Positions 1 to 11,862 of a DNA stretch of 64,000 nucleotides are shown here, one piece after another (within the stretch, counting starts at the first letter, position 1; the number at the start of each line of letters is the position of its first letter). The stretch is from Mesorhabditis belari. Lineage: Eukaryota; Nematoda; Chromadorea; Rhabditida; Rhabditidae. The notes under the pieces were generated by a model that saw nothing but the letters and a program-made list of their open reading frames with translations, had not been told where the DNA came from and searched no databases. The translations under genes and the position numbers were made by a program. The stretch spans positions 62,001-126,000 of the forward strand of contig CAUEEP010000926.1 in NCBI GenBank assembly GCA_958450365.1. The letters run 5' to 3'.

Positions 1-830
1 TTTGTAGTGATATCTACTGTATTTGGGTAGACAGATTGTTCTATATGTGTACAAGGGTACTGTCTTGTACTTGAACCCGTTTAAACACTAGATTTTTCCC
101 CAGCTACAGTAGTTTAAGCTTTTTGAAATATGCCAAGAAAGCTAGTATTTAGAGATTTTCACTCAGCGATCTCTAGGTACACTCAGCGATCTCTAGGTAC
201 ACTCAGCGATCTCTAGGTACACTCAGCGATCTCTAGGTACACTCAGCGATCTCTAGGTACACTCAGCGATCTCTAGGTAATATAATAGTATAGTGTTTTT
301 AGTCTTTTAGATGAATTTTGGCTTTTTACTCTTGAATTTAGATTGTACTTGGTTTAAGGCTTAATTGAAATCATTGAAATCATTGAAATGCTTGATTACC
401 GTAGCCCATTTTAGACATTAATTAGATTAAAGTAGATCTACCGTGTACTTATGATAGTTATACTACTTTAAAATCAAGTATGAGATATGAAAAAGATCAA
501 AGAGTACCCTGGCTTCAAAGGTAATTATTTTAAATCACTTAGTACTTAGTAGTTTTATCTAATCTAATCTAATCATCTCGAAGAATCTCAATTAATGATA
601 ATTTCGAAACGTTTCCAAAGAACACCACTTTCCAAACCTTTAGCATTTCATCCCTCTCAACACTCCACTCAAAAAAAAATACAATCCCCGCCTGGACGAA
701 ATCTCCCTTTGTCGCGCAGTTCCCTTTTCTTCCGAATCTCGATTTTTATTTCCCTAAGGTCCTATGTTGTGTCCAATTTTAAATCAATATTTTAAGAATT
801 TTACTTGTTCTTTTTTTTGATTTCTTTCAG
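1..830. repeat. Repeat-bearing spacer or intron
   Basis: No gene was recognised here. Positions 161-280 hold six perfect copies of a 20-base unit (ACTCAGCGATCTCTAGGTAC). The flank at about 135-500 recurs at about 1841-2185, where the second copy has only one degenerate unit. That suggests a segment was duplicated and the array then expanded in one copy only. Confidence 0.75.
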
Positions 831-875
831 CCGCATCAGGCGATCCCGCGCCCCGCTGATCTCAAAGGGAAACCC
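831..875 (+). CDS. Possible upstream exon of the phosphatase gene
   Basis: A 15-codon open segment (PHQAIPRPADLKGKP) lies between a strong acceptor (TTTCTTTCAG) and a donor (GTGAGC). It is phase 0 at both ends, as is the start of the phosphatase exon at 3978, so splicing across a 3.1 kb intron would keep the frame. The residues carry no diagnostic motif. The assignment rests only on splice sites, phase, strand and local GC content, and another gene or a chance exon is possible. Confidence 0.35.
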
Positions 876-3800
876 GTGAGCAAACTCGTGGGTTTGCTAA
901 GGAATGAGAAATATATTGGGAAACATTTTTCCATTTTGATGACAGAGGGTGGCTACAAAAAAAACATTGAAATCTTATAGTCGTATTGTGCTCAAGCGTA
1001 GCGTATTGTGCTCAAGCGTGAGAACGCACCCTTTCTAGCGCGCTCTTCAATTTATCGAGCGATAATTCTAGCAGAAAGGGTGTGCCAAAAACGACGCTAG
1101 AAACATCCCCTTTCTGGCGCACTTGATTCATCCATTTCTTAAGGAAAATAGTCGACAATCAACAATTGAGTGCACCAAAAGGGATGCATTTTAAAATTTG
1201 AGCTTAAAGTACACTACAAAGAATGATTTGGTTAGAAGGATGAGTCAAAACTAATCAATTTCTTAACTTGTAATCAGTTAAGAAACTTTTCTTAACTGAA
1301 GAAGAAAGGGGATACTTTAATTGTGCCAAAAACGACGCTAAAAACATCCCCTTTTCTTTGAAAAGCTTAATTGTTAAACTTAAACTTTTCAAATTAAAAG
1401 TTCAGCTAAAAGTTCAGCTAAAATTAAAGTTTTCAAAATTGTAGCCATCTTTTGATCAATTCAAGCAAAAACCTACGTTTTTCGGCTTCCCATTGTGGCG
1501 CGTTTTCCCATTAGAAAAAAAACCCGGAATGTTTTTGGGGTAGAGGAAATTCTTAGAGAATCGAAATAAAGAAAAGAAAAATGCTTAAGAAATGCTTAAG
1601 AAATGCTCACAATTTGATTCTTCGATTCTTTAACGTCTTAGTTAACCAATCGCCTGATGCCGAGCCCAGAGCTGGGCCCCAATTTGCCTGTCTGGGGTCC
1701 ACAAGAGTGGGTGCCATCACGAGCACTTTGATCGTCCTTTTTCTTCGTGTCCTTGTTTTTTTGTATCAAGTATTGTCTTGTTGTCTTTGGCTTTTTATAT
1801 CCTGACTACAGTATCTCAGTGCTGCTCAAAATAATAGTATAGGAAAGCTAGTATTTAAAGATTTTCACTCAGCAATCTCTAGGTAATATAATAGCTGAAA
1901 TTCAGAGCTGTTTTTTACCAAGTCTTTTGTAGGCTTTGCAAAAATGAAATAATTAAATATTTTTGGGGCGACTGCGTTGGAATTTAGATTGTACTTGGTT
2001 TAAGGCTTAATTGAAATCATTGAAATCATTGAAATCATTGAAATAATTGAAATCATTGAAATAATTGAAATCATTGAAATGCTTGATTACCGTAGCCCAT
2101 TTAGACATTAATTAGATTAAAGTAGATCTACCGTATACTTATGATAGTTTTACTACTTTAAAATCAAGTATGAGATATGAAAAAGATCTTTATCTGTATA
2201 GATCCAATCATTGAGATCTTACGGTAGTTCGGGTACGCTTAAAATCAACATTTATATATGAATTTTAGATAGATTTATATAGTAATTGATCTACACATAA
2301 AAAATGCATAAAAATCATATCGAGTTAACAAATTGTAAGCTCTCAATCAGAACAATTCTAAATCCAAATAGACTTTTGAAGTACCGCCCCATTGTCCCCA
2401 TTGTCAGAGGTTTTTCTCGCCGCTCACTTGACCTATTTAGCTAAACTTGTTTTCATTCGATAGCCCTTTTTAATATCTATCGAATGAAATCAAGTATAGC
2501 CAAATTGGTGTAGTGAGCGGCGAGAAAAACCTCTAACAATGAGGACAACGGGACGGTACTTCAAGAGTCTATTTGGATTTGAGAATTGTTCTGATTGAGA
2601 GCTTACAATTCGTTAAATAATGGGGCGATACTTCGAAAGTATAAATCCAAATCATAATCTAACTGTACCATTGTAGTAAGATAAAACTTGTTCTGTAAAA
2701 GGGTTATCAAAAGTGTTCGTCAGTTGTTTCAGTGTTGTTTCTTGTCGTTTGTCTTTATGTTGTCCCTTTAGAAAGGAATGTCCGATATCAAGCGTTTGAT
2801 GAACGTGCGAAAGAATAAATCCGAGGAAACATCGAAACAAATCGAGAAATTGGTTCGGAATTGGTTCGAACTTGTTTTTTGTGTGTCTTCTAACTCAATT
2901 CAATTTGACTATGAGTCGCCAAGAGTGGATTCCTCTTGATAGCGTTTTCTAAAAAGTGCGTTTGGGAAAAGATATCGTAGTTCGTCAAAAAGTAGTCAAG
3001 AAAAACTATTGTATTCCTTCTACTCTTTCAAATTACCGTATTAGTCAAGATTCAAGGGTTACGATAACGTAGTTAAAAAGATATCGTACTCCGAATCTTT
3101 TCAAGCTACCGCAGTCAAGAAACGATACCGTAATCCGTATCTTTTTTAAGTTACTGTACAAGCCAACAACTTACCGTAATCATTATCGCTTTTTCAACTT
3201 ACCGTATCACTTAATAAGTTACCGTAGTCAAGAAATGGTACGTAGTTGTATGTTTCAAGTTATCGTAGTCAAGAAATGGTACGTAGTCGTATGTTTCAAG
3301 TTACCGTAGTCAAGAAATGGTACGTAGTCGTATGTTTTAAATTATCGTAGTCAAGAAATCGTACCTAGTCGTATGTTTCAAGCTACCGTAGTCAAGAAAT
3401 GATACGTAATCGTATGTTTCAAGTTACCGTAGTCAAGAAATCGTACGTAGTCGTATGTTTTAAATTACCGTAGTCAAGAAATCGTACCTAGTCGTATGTT
3501 TCAAGTTACTGTAGTCAAGAAATGGTACGTAGTCATATTTTTCAAGTTACCGTAGCCAAGAAATGATACGTAGTCGTATGTTTTAAATTATCGTACTTAT
3601 CAAAATGTAATTATCAAAATTTGGTAGTTCATATGCCTTTTTAAAGTTACCATAGCTAAAGAATGAATCTTTTTTTTACTTAAAACTTGTTACGTTGTTA
3701 CGCTAACTTTTCCCAAGTCGCCAACTTTTAAAAAAACTCTATTCTCGCAGCTGTATGCGCAATGTTGTTAACATTTTCCTCAAATCGTAACAGCATGTCA

Positions 3801-3977
3801 GTTAAAGTTGTTGATTAGCTCAAGAATGAGATTTGAAAGAGCATAAACTTATTTTTGATCCTTTTGAGCTAATCAACAATTCGTCGTGTTCGAGAATTCT
3901 CCTTTCATTCTAAATTTACAGCCATACCAAGAATAATGAAAATTTAAAGAGATAAACGATTATCTGGAGTCATTTAG
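876..3977. repeat. Intron or spacer with short repeats and a hairpin
   Basis: About 1073-1110 and 1301-1350 share a motif ending in CGACGCTAGAAACATCCCC. About 1980-2090 carries ATTGAAATC-type tandem units. About 2331-2620 is a near-perfect hairpin with arms of about 125 bases. About 3217-3590 is a tandem array of a 41-base unit containing CCGTAGTCAAGAAATGGTAC, roughly nine copies. A GC-richer stretch at 1640-1735 can be read as peptide but lacks phase-compatible splice sites, so it was not called. Confidence 0.6.
2331..2620. repeat. Near-perfect hairpin (foldback)
   Basis: The left arm starts AGCTCTCAATCAGAACAATT and the right arm ends with its reverse complement. The arms also share GAGGTTTTTCTCGCCGCTCA. 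The loop is only a few tens of bases. This is the form of a short foldback transposon; no coding capacity was seen. Confidence 0.8.
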
Positions 3978-6900
3978 ACATTCATGATCTCGGATATCAT
4001 GTCGAGTGGACAGAGTCAGCAACAAATGGAGGCTGAGGTGCGCATTTGTTGCGTTATTCAGGTGAGAAAATCTTTTACGTTATTCGAGAAAAAATGAAGG
4101 CGATTTGAACGATTTTGAGCCATTTGATGAAACCCTTTTCCCATTAGCAATCTAACTTTACTTTAAGCTCAAATCCCTTGGTGTTGAGTTGTCCAATTGA
4201 AATAGTTTTTGTATCAATCGATAGAGAAAGATTTGGCGCATCTAATGATACCAAGAAGATTTAAATTGGACATCCCAACGCCAAGATTATTGAGCTCAAA
4301 ATTGGATTGCTAATGGGAAAAGGGGCGGCGCACATCGGCGCGAAATAAGGCAAAAATGCGTTTTCTAGCCGAACCAACAACCCCATACTTTTGCGCGGGA
4401 TTCACGTCGCGCGCCATAGACCACTCGGTCACGGTTTCCCCTTATGTTTTTAGTGTATTTTGCAAAATTTCTTGAAAGATGTTATAACTTTTTGTAGAGT
4501 TGAGCAAATTTGATGATTTTTGCATCAAAATGTTCGTAAGAGTCTTTAGAATATAATTTATCCCTTCGTTTTTGGTTCTAGACACTCGTTGTCGAGTTAC
4601 GAGCCCCAAACTGCAGGGTACCACAAAATTTCCCATACAAAATGACCAAAAAACCGCTAAACCTAAATTTAAAAAATTTCTGTCAGAGGGATTTGAAAAA
4701 TTCCTTCAGATTCGGAATCAGCACAATTTTCCGCATCTAAAAAGGTACTTCTAGAAAAATCCGATAGAAAACGCATTTTCGCGCCGATGTGCGGCGTATT
4801 CTACCGTTTCCGTTTCTACCGTAATCCATTTTCTAATCTACACTAATTTTGACGTATAAGCAAGTCTATTCTAAATTTGCGTACTTAATTTAAAAAAAAA
4901 CGATTCCTCAGAACGCTCGTGCTTACTATTATTTAAAAAAGAAATCTGATGAATTCAGAAAAATTCGATCAAATTTTTGTTAACAACTGCGTCATGGGTA
5001 TTTAAATTAAAATTATTTCTCTTTTAGGTCCGAATGTGGCCGATCGAGCACAAAGTTCCATTGTCGACGACCGGATTGATAGATGTGATAAAAATGGCGC
5101 GCTCGTGGCGAAAGAGAGCGCCGGATAGGCCTGAGACGAAGCCGACGATCGTTATGTCACAGTAGGTTTTGAAAAACAATAATATGAAGCAAATAATGCA
5201 AAAAAGTAACAGGTAAAACGCGAATTTCCGGACTTCGAGTCCGGGTTGGCGACTTTCCAAGCCTAAATTCTAAAATACACCTAAGCTACCGTAGTCGAGA
5301 CGGCGTCTCCCTTTCGTCTCCCAGTCCCATTCCTTCAAAATTCATTCTTTTAAAGAATCGTTGCCCAGTGCGGCATTTCCCCGTGTCTTTTGTGCGTTTA
5401 TTTTAGTTTTGCCCTTTCTCTATCCCCTTATAAAATTCTGTTTATTGTTATAGTTTCCTTGCTTCTTTTATTGTTTCTACCCCTCTTTCCTTGTTTCGTT
5501 TAGAATTGTTAAAGTTTTAGAATTTCTGTACTTTACTCTGTACACTGTACTGTACTCTGTACACTGTACTTTACTCTGTACACTGTACTTTACTCTGTAC
5601 ACTGTACTTTACTCTGTACACTGTACTTTACTCTGTACACTGTACTTTACTCTGTACACTGTACTTTACTCTGTACACTGTACTTTACTCTGTACACTGT
5701 ACTTTACTCTGTACACTGTACTTTACTCTGTACACTGTACTGTACTAATTTTCCCGATTTTTTCGCTTTATTGCTCTTCAAACCCGTGTCTTTCAAATCA
5801 CCGATAAAATTATTAAAAATCTAAACTGCTTTTCTTTGTAATCCAACCCAGCCGTTTCAACAACCCAGCCGCGAATCGTCTTGTTATTCCTCTCGTTTTA
5901 GCAAATCATTCTTCTATTTCTGTTTCTTAATGTTTCTAGGTTAAAAGATTTAGTAGTTTGGGTAAGATTTCGACCCTGAATTTGAATGTTTTGAACTTTT
6001 TTGAACCAGAATTTGATTTTTGCATACCGTAATAATTCTAATAGTAGACCACTCTATTAGAAGACCCTTTGGGGAAGGGGTTGAAAATTAGTAGACCATG
6101 GTCTTCATTAGAATTATTACGGTACTTTACTATCAAACTACCAAACTTTTTCAGTAATGGAGTGTCTCGTTGTGGGATTTACATCGGCGCCAACATTTGC
6201 ATCGATCAAATGGATATGGATCATGAGGTGAAGGAAATTCTGAAGTTAATTTTACCTCTGGATTACTGTGGAAGCAGATCACTTTAGCTACAATAATTTT
6301 AGGCACTTTTTATAATGTATGTATTTTAGGTGGACGTTTTCCATGCGGTGAAACTGATGCGAATAAATCGACCTCAGCTGATCGATATGAAGGTTGAAAA
6401 AAGGCTTGTCAAGCAGCTTTCAAAAATTGAAATTTTAGGATGAATACAAATATTTGTACGATGTGATGTTGCATTGGTACATGACGAACCCGGAGTATCG
6501 ACAATTCGATAAAGAGGATCCGATTCGGGGCGGAGAGGAGAGTGCACACTCGAGTCGACATGCCTCCAATAGGAATTCGGTGAGACAAAAAGAATTGAGT
6601 GTACCCTTGTAGAAGTGCTTGGCGAGAGAAGTGTCTAGGAGGTCTCGATCTCGGGTTCCAATTGGTAGACTTGATAAAATGAATCTCATTTAAGCGTTGA
6701 GTACAGCTCTGGGCTCTGGTAAGCTCTGGGCTTCACTAGCTTACTGGGTCTGATGCGCGTTTTAGATTCTAGAATAGCTTCTTCCACTTCATAATATTGC
6801 ACCCAACCAGACAATATACAAACTGGGGTAAAATAGCTTTTAGGAATTTAAATTCTGGCTCTAAAACAAGTACAGGGTGCGGCATATATGGTGTTGCGCT

Positions 6901-7743
6901 TAATGCATCTTTTTGGCTTTCTAAAACAATACATTAAACTAAACTTAAAAATAAGATTTGATCACAATATCCCCGCGTAAATTTACATAGAACCTTAAAA
7001 ATTTTTAATGACTTTGCCAACCTTAGCCGAGCAATACAAAAATGCTATGCGGCACGATGCTGAAAAACAGTTAAATTCGAGTTTGAGGTCTCTAAAAATC
7101 GCGTTTTCCCATCTTTTTCTGCATTAATACGTTTTTAGAGTTAATTACTATAAAAGTAGTGCTTTTTAAGCTCCATTATTGCAAATTTGAGCTTATCTTG
7201 GCTAACAAAAATAGGCACATTTTTGACAAATTTTTGACAATTTGACATTTTATTTTTTTCGAGAGCAGCAATCACGTTCTTTTGATGAAACAAATAAAGT
7301 TTTAAATTTTTACACAAACTGTGTAAAACTGTGTAATCTAGTGAAAAAATGTCCGCAGTTTTTAAATATCTAAAAGAAAAAACTGTAAACTCTTTTGATT
7401 TTTGAGAAAATCATTCTTTTGTTGAGTGGAACACTATATATGCCGCACTACTATAAAAGTACTATAAACTGTAGTACTACAGAAGTAATCTAAGTATGTA
7501 GTGGAACTGGAAGAGGCCTAGGGTATAGTACCACAGTAATCGGCTGCTTACAGTACTCATTAGCTTGATAGCCGACCGTGAAAGGATCAATATTGTCATT
7601 GTTTTCATAATCCTTTCTTTCAGCTCAAATTCGGCTCTCGTGGCAGCAGCGTTCGGGAACGATCGCTGCGTGACTCACGAAAGGAGAACAATTCTCATGG
7701 GAATCACTCGAACAACATTCTCTCGAGACTCTCAAATCGATAG
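3978..7743 (+). CDS. Receptor-type protein tyrosine phosphatase, D2 domain and C-terminus (partial)
   Basis: Six exons keep one frame: 3978-4061, 5028-5161, 6155-6227, 6330-6392, 6439-6579 and 7624-7743 (stop TAG). Family landmarks appear in order. VRMWPIEHKVPLS matches the WPD-loop region. The P-loop reads IVMSHNGVSRCG. VDVFHAVKLMRINRPQLI and DEYKYLYDVMLHWYM match the last helices of a PTP domain. A polar Ser/Arg/Asn-rich tail of about 60 residues follows. In active PTPs the P-loop is HCxxGxxR; here the His and Cys positions are Met and Ser, so this is a catalytically dead domain. Receptor PTPs usually pair an active D1 with an inactive D2, so D1, the membrane segment and ectodomain should lie left of the window. 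The first exon is taken as internal because of the TTTAG acceptor. The exact RPTP subtype is not recognised. Confidence 0.85.
4130..4800. repeat. Two adjoining inverted-repeat elements in the phosphatase intron
   Basis: About 4132-4322 forms one inverted repeat (TTTTCCCATTAGCAATC at the left, its reverse complement at the right). It abuts a second pair, about 4325-4370 with about 4765-4795, sharing GCGCACATCGGCGCGAAA-type sequence. Both lie inside the intron 4062-5027. They look like nested or abutting short inverted-repeat elements; no coding sequence was recognised. Confidence 0.55.
5527..5748. repeat. 19-base tandem array
   Basis: Around eleven copies of ACTTTACTCTGTACACTGT lie inside the phosphatase intron 5162-6154. 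Copies are nearly identical, so the array is young. Confidence 0.9.
6022..6123. repeat. Short hairpin just upstream of a phosphatase exon
   Basis: TACCGTAATAATTCTAAT near 6024 is repeated in inverted form and ends near 6123, about 30 bases before the acceptor of exon 6155-6227. The loop is about 45 bases. Confidence 0.6.
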
Positions 7744-9300
7744 CTTTAACTCTTACGTACTGGACCTTTACAGAAGGCTAGGTACTTGGCCAGGTTACTG
7801 TAGCCACAGTACTCCAGCGATCAACGGTTTACAATGGCTACAGTACTCTACTCCTGTCTTGCATACCCTACAATACAGTACTACGGTATTTGTCTAGATT
7901 ACAGTACCCTAGTGCTATCGTATCTCATCCTACAGTACCAATTCTCAAATCCCGATTCAGCCTTCACCCACCTGTACAAACCTCATCAATTTCCCATTTT
8001 CAAATAATTTTTTTGTTAGGTGCTTTTTAATTTTTCATATTTTTCATATTTTTCTATTTTTCACCCTTCTTTCCCTGTGCGATTCACTTATTTCTTTTCT
8101 GTATTTTCTAAAATGTGCCCTCGAAAAAAAACAATCATTTTTTCTAAACATTTGCTCACCAATTGTGTCATTTTTCCTCAAAAATTGCCAAGAAAATTTT
8201 TCGTTTTACTCAGGATTTTTGATTTTTATTGATTCTTATCGATTTTTATCGATTTTTATCGATTTTAATCGATTTTAATCGATTTTAATCGATTTTAATT
8301 GATTTTTATCGATTTTTATCGATTCTTATCGATTTTTATCGATTTTTATCGATTTTTATTGATTTTTATTGATTTTTATCGATTTTTATCGATTTTTATT
8401 GATTTTTATCGATTTTTATCGATTTTTATCGATTTTTATCGATTTTTATCGATTTTGATCGATTTTTATCTATTTTTATCTATTTTTTGAACCTTATTTC
8501 ACCCATGACTAGCTATAAAAGAGGATAATTTCTAAAAATTACGGTAATTTGTCGACCGGGTTTCTAAAAAGTGCTCATTTTTTATGTTGGTTTTCCATTT
8601 CTCCATTTTTGTTTTTTTTGCCTGAAATTTTGATGTTTTTGTACAAATTTTTATGAGATTAGATTAGATTTACGTTTACGCGTTTACGTTTTTTTTTTCG
8701 ATTTTTTCAATTCAATTTTTTTTTCTACCCAAAATCAGTTGCTTCAATGTCGGATCTGTGATCATCCTAAAGAGAGAAATAAAAAAAAAATTTAACATAA
8801 AATATTAACATTGTTCTTTTGTTTTCTGTAAAATGAATAAAGTTTCTTTGAAAACTTGTCAAAAAAGGAGATTCGAGAAAAGAAAAACACACAAACTGTA
8901 TCAGGAATAATTTTTAGGAACAAATAGTAAGCTTTAGATTGTCTCTGGATCAATTTAAAGTACAGATTTAATGCGCGCAATTCCTTTATAACTGTAGAAT
9001 TTGTGTTTTTGTCGACAACTGTCTACAGTTTTTTGTCAGTTACAATATTTTTGAGGGGTTGTAAGCTCGAAAACTTGATCTTTCTTTGAAAGAAAAAGTG
9101 ATTCCGATCTTCCAAACTGAGACTTTTGTTCTATTGGGAAAATGACTAACTTTTGATAAAACTCTAGAGAAAATTAAACCACCAATTAATCTAAAGTTTA
9201 CTTTAGTAGAAAGTTCAATTAGTTTTCGACAAAATAACATTAAAATAACATTGACATGTCTTATGTCGGGATTTTTATCGGGACGCAAAGTCGGCGGTAG
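7744..9300. repeat. Spacer downstream of the phosphatase gene
   Basis: Positions 7780-7960 carry many CTACAGTA-type words. Positions 8222-8487 are a 10-base tandem array (GATTTTTATC units, about 26 copies) that is open in several frames only because of its period and composition. AT-rich sequence follows, and 9040-9300 precedes the transposase relic and may be its damaged end. No gene was recognised. Confidence 0.6.
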
Positions 9301-10176
9301 TCGGTAGTCGACTAACGATAACACTTTTTTGCAATTTTCGAAATGGAAAAATCCATTACGTTGAGATCGGGTGAGTTCGAGGGCCACTCATTGGCGGTGA
9401 TCACATTGGGGAAATTGGCTGAACACCAGGCTTGAAACGTCTTCTTTGTGTGCGCAGGGGCACCGTCTTGCACAAAGGTCCAATTTTGATTATTATTGGT
9501 TGTGTTTGCGCAATGCATCACCTTTTTCTTTAAAATTTCATTCAAATAATAATCGCCATCGATTTTCACACGCTTTTCAACGAAAAACGCGAATCGGCAG
9601 TGACTCCGGCAAAAACCATCACGGATTGTGGATGAGATGTTTTCTCGACGGTGCTTCCTATTTTATCAGCATCTGCAGAGCTATTGGCGAGTATCCAATC
9701 ATTTTGAGCATTGTGAAATTGCTCGCTCGTGAAGAGTTTTTCATCCGTAAAAGTGTTGTGCGATGTTCAGCACGAACGGTCCTTGCGAGAAGCGTCTTGC
9801 ACCGATCGAGTCTTTTCTTTTTCTGAGGGTCGGAAATCGACTGCTTCCTTTGTAATTTGTACGAAACCAACTTCAACTTCTCTCTAACAAGTCGTCTCAT
9901 CGAAGTTTCCGAAATTTTTAGATCTTTTGCTAAGCCTCGAATGCTCTTTCTTGGATTTCGTTGGATTCGTTTCTTGACGATTTTCTTGAGCCTGTTGGTC
10001 GTGACGGTAACTTTTCTTCCTGTTCTTGGACGGTCCTTAAGCGTTCCAAGTGCGATAGCATCATAAACCGTACGCCGAGGCAGTTTGAGTCGTCGAATGA
10101 TGTCAGGTGGAGAAACGCCCTTTTGATGAAGATCGAGTATTGCCCTCGACTTGCTGATGGCTTCACCATCGTTCAC
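9300..10176 (-). pseudogene. Broken Tc1/mariner transposase, maT-like (DD37D)
   Basis: Read on the minus strand from 10176, the N-terminal part begins MNDGEAISKSRAILDLHQKG. It continues as a helix-turn-helix segment and a basic linker (about 9658-10176). The catalytic part is in another frame at about 9312-9569. It has the second aspartate in FVQDGAPAHTKKTFQAWC and the third in SPDLNVMDFS. Thirty-seven residues separate them, the DD37D spacing of the maT clade (DD34D in mariner, DD34E in Tc1). A frame change lies between the two parts and the C-terminus is missing, so it cannot encode a whole transposase. Pieces of the same element recur at 13301-13343 and 15336-15441. Confidence 0.85.
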
Positions 10177-10191
10177 CTAAAAATGTTTACG

Positions 10192-10275
10192 TTTACGGTT
10201 CCAATACGGTTCCAATACGGTTCCTATTTTTATCCAATACGGTTCATATTTTGATCCAATACGGTTCCAAAATAC
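10192..10275. repeat. ACGGTTCCAAT-type short tandem repeat
   Basis: Degenerate copies of about 11-16 bases (TACGGTTCCA core) lie just beyond the start of the transposase relic. Confidence 0.6.
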
Positions 10276-10285
10276 GTAAACGTAG

Positions 10286-10387
10286 GTTAACGTTCGTTTG
10301 AAGGATCTAAACATCCGTTTTGAAAACGTGGAAAAGGAAGTCGAAGGTGTTGCTGATGTTGTGGCGCGAGATTTTCGATTCGTCGAG
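10286..10387 (+). CDS. Orphan exon of unknown gene
   Basis: A 34-codon open segment lies between an AG (AAACGTAG|) and a donor (GAG|GTTAGT), phase 0 at both ends. It begins VNVRLKDLNIRFENVEKEVE and ends RDFRFVE, rich in charged residues and plausibly helical. No partner exon was found in the repeat-rich surroundings, and the acceptor lacks a pyrimidine tract. It may be a real exon of an undetected gene, a remnant stranded beside the transposon, or chance. Confidence 0.25.
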
Positions 10388-11059
10388 GTTAGTGACATAA
10401 TAGTTGATAGCTCATACGATGTTTTAGGTTCAAAAAACATCAAATGAATTACGAAATAAAACAGATAGAAGAACTATAAAAGAATGTTGTCCAGTCAAAA
10501 GAGAAAAAAAAATCACTTTTAACAATGTAGGCCTGCCTATGAAATGTTGCGCGGGTAATTATGGCGCACCCTGTAGTTATGATTTTTGCTGCTTTTGCCT
10601 TGATTGATGTTTGTATAGTAGGCACAGAAAGTTGAAATGTGCAATGTGCAGACTTCAAATTTGTTCTATGTAGTATGAAGAATGAGTGGGCAATAGTGGG
10701 GAAACAGGTGCGCGAGTGAGGTGGTTGTTCCCTTTACCCTTCTAGTCGAGTGTAAAGTTCTCTCTTGGAGTTGAGCCTTCAGTTCCTTCAAAACTTCCTT
10801 CAAAAACAATAGGAGCTTCATTGAGCTTTCTTGATGATTTCGTTTCTGATAAGCTTTCTGATAAGTTTCCCGTTTCTGATAAGCATTAAAAATTTATTTT
10901 CCCCCCAACTTCAAAAATGTCAATCAAGACCCGATTTTTAACCTACCCTAAAGTCTCGAGTATAAGTTCTGCCTTAATTTACATTCTCTTTAATTGCTTT
11001 GAATTTCTTTTTGTTGGGTTTTTATACATTTTTATTGTTATATAAACTTTTATTATTGT

Positions 11060-11340
11060 TCTTGGAGCGCGGGATACTACAGGGTGACAGCCTATCACCA
11101 TTGCTATTTGTTATGTGCATGGATACATCCAGACGATAGTGTTGAAGAAGACGCTGGAAAGCATCTCTTTCGACCGTCGACGTGGATTTTGACCGGATGA
11201 AGTGGCCAGGGAGGGATCCATAAGACTGAGCACCGGAGAGGAGCAGGGCGGACGCGCCGAGCCACGCCCGGAGCAACAAATAACACCATAAAATTGCTAT
11301 AACCCTCAATAAATTTACTTCTATTATTGTTCTTAAAAAG
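11060..11340 (+). pseudogene. Non-LTR retrotransposon reverse-transcriptase fragment
   Basis: The plus strand reads LERGILQGDSLSPLLFVMCM at about 11063-11122, the conserved GxxQGxxxSP.LF motif of reverse transcriptases in non-LTR elements. Stops follow at once and no other RT motif is present, so this is a small dead scrap. GC content is higher than in the flanks up to about 11280. Confidence 0.7.
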
Positions 11341-11344
11341 CAAA

Positions 11345-11402
11345 AAAGGTTATGCTGCAGCGGGGTTCGAACCCTCGACACACCGCACCGGAGACAGCCG
11401 TC
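11345..11402 (-). other. tRNA-like half (B-box)
   Basis: On the minus strand GTCGAGGGTTCGAACCCCGC has a B-box (GGTTCGAACCC) inside a short stem, like a tRNA T-arm. No convincing acceptor pairing or anticodon arm is present. It is one of many tRNA-like modules in this window. Confidence 0.5.
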
Positions 11403-11683
11403 AATTTGCATGCGAAAACCAAACAGAACTTATACTTGCGACTTTAGGGTAATTGATAAAGTATGCTTTTTTTTGATAAACTATGCTATCTACAAAATTT
11501 ATAACGAAAAAATCCGTCGGTTCTTTTTTGCCGTAGGCAATTTAAGGTTTTTCGTCTTTTTTATCAGCACCAACACTTTGATTTTGATTATTTTAACTAT
11601 CATTCGATGCAGAATAAAATGGCGCGTCGAATGATACCAAAATTACCGTATTCTCCCTGATCTTCTTTCTCATATGTCTTCCA

Positions 11684-11728
11684 CTGGTCGAGAGGTAGTG
11701 CTCTCGGTTACAAAGCAAGCAAGAATGT
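11684..11728 (+). other. tRNA-like A-box module
   Basis: CTGGTCGAGAGGTAGTGCTC resembles a tRNA D-arm/A-box. The same module (CTGGCTGAGAGGTAGTGCTC) sits at about 13893 in the middle of a palindromic element. No B-box follows within tRNA distance. Confidence 0.45.
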
Positions 11729-11862
11729 TAGTATAAAGTTGTTTTGTATCAGCAATCAAAAAGTGCGCGAGTTTAAAGTGAAAAGTAAGCAAAGACTAGT
11801 AGGCACAGAAAGTTGAAATGTGCAATGGGCAAACTTCAAATTTGTTATCCATAGTATGAAGA

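Noticed and set aside
161..280. CRISPR-like array
   Set aside because: The 20-base units are directly adjacent with no spacers, and the genome is eukaryotic.
1640..1735. Extra phosphatase exon (peptide with NLPVWGPQEWV)
   Set aside because: The only donor leaves a phase that does not fit the next exon at 3978.
7565..7897. 110-codon plus-strand frame
   Set aside because: It overlaps the last phosphatase exon (7624-7743) in another frame and continues into CTACAGTA-rich spacer.
11022..11411. 129-codon minus-strand frame
   Set aside because: Antisense of the reverse-transcriptase scrap and of a tRNA-like B-box.
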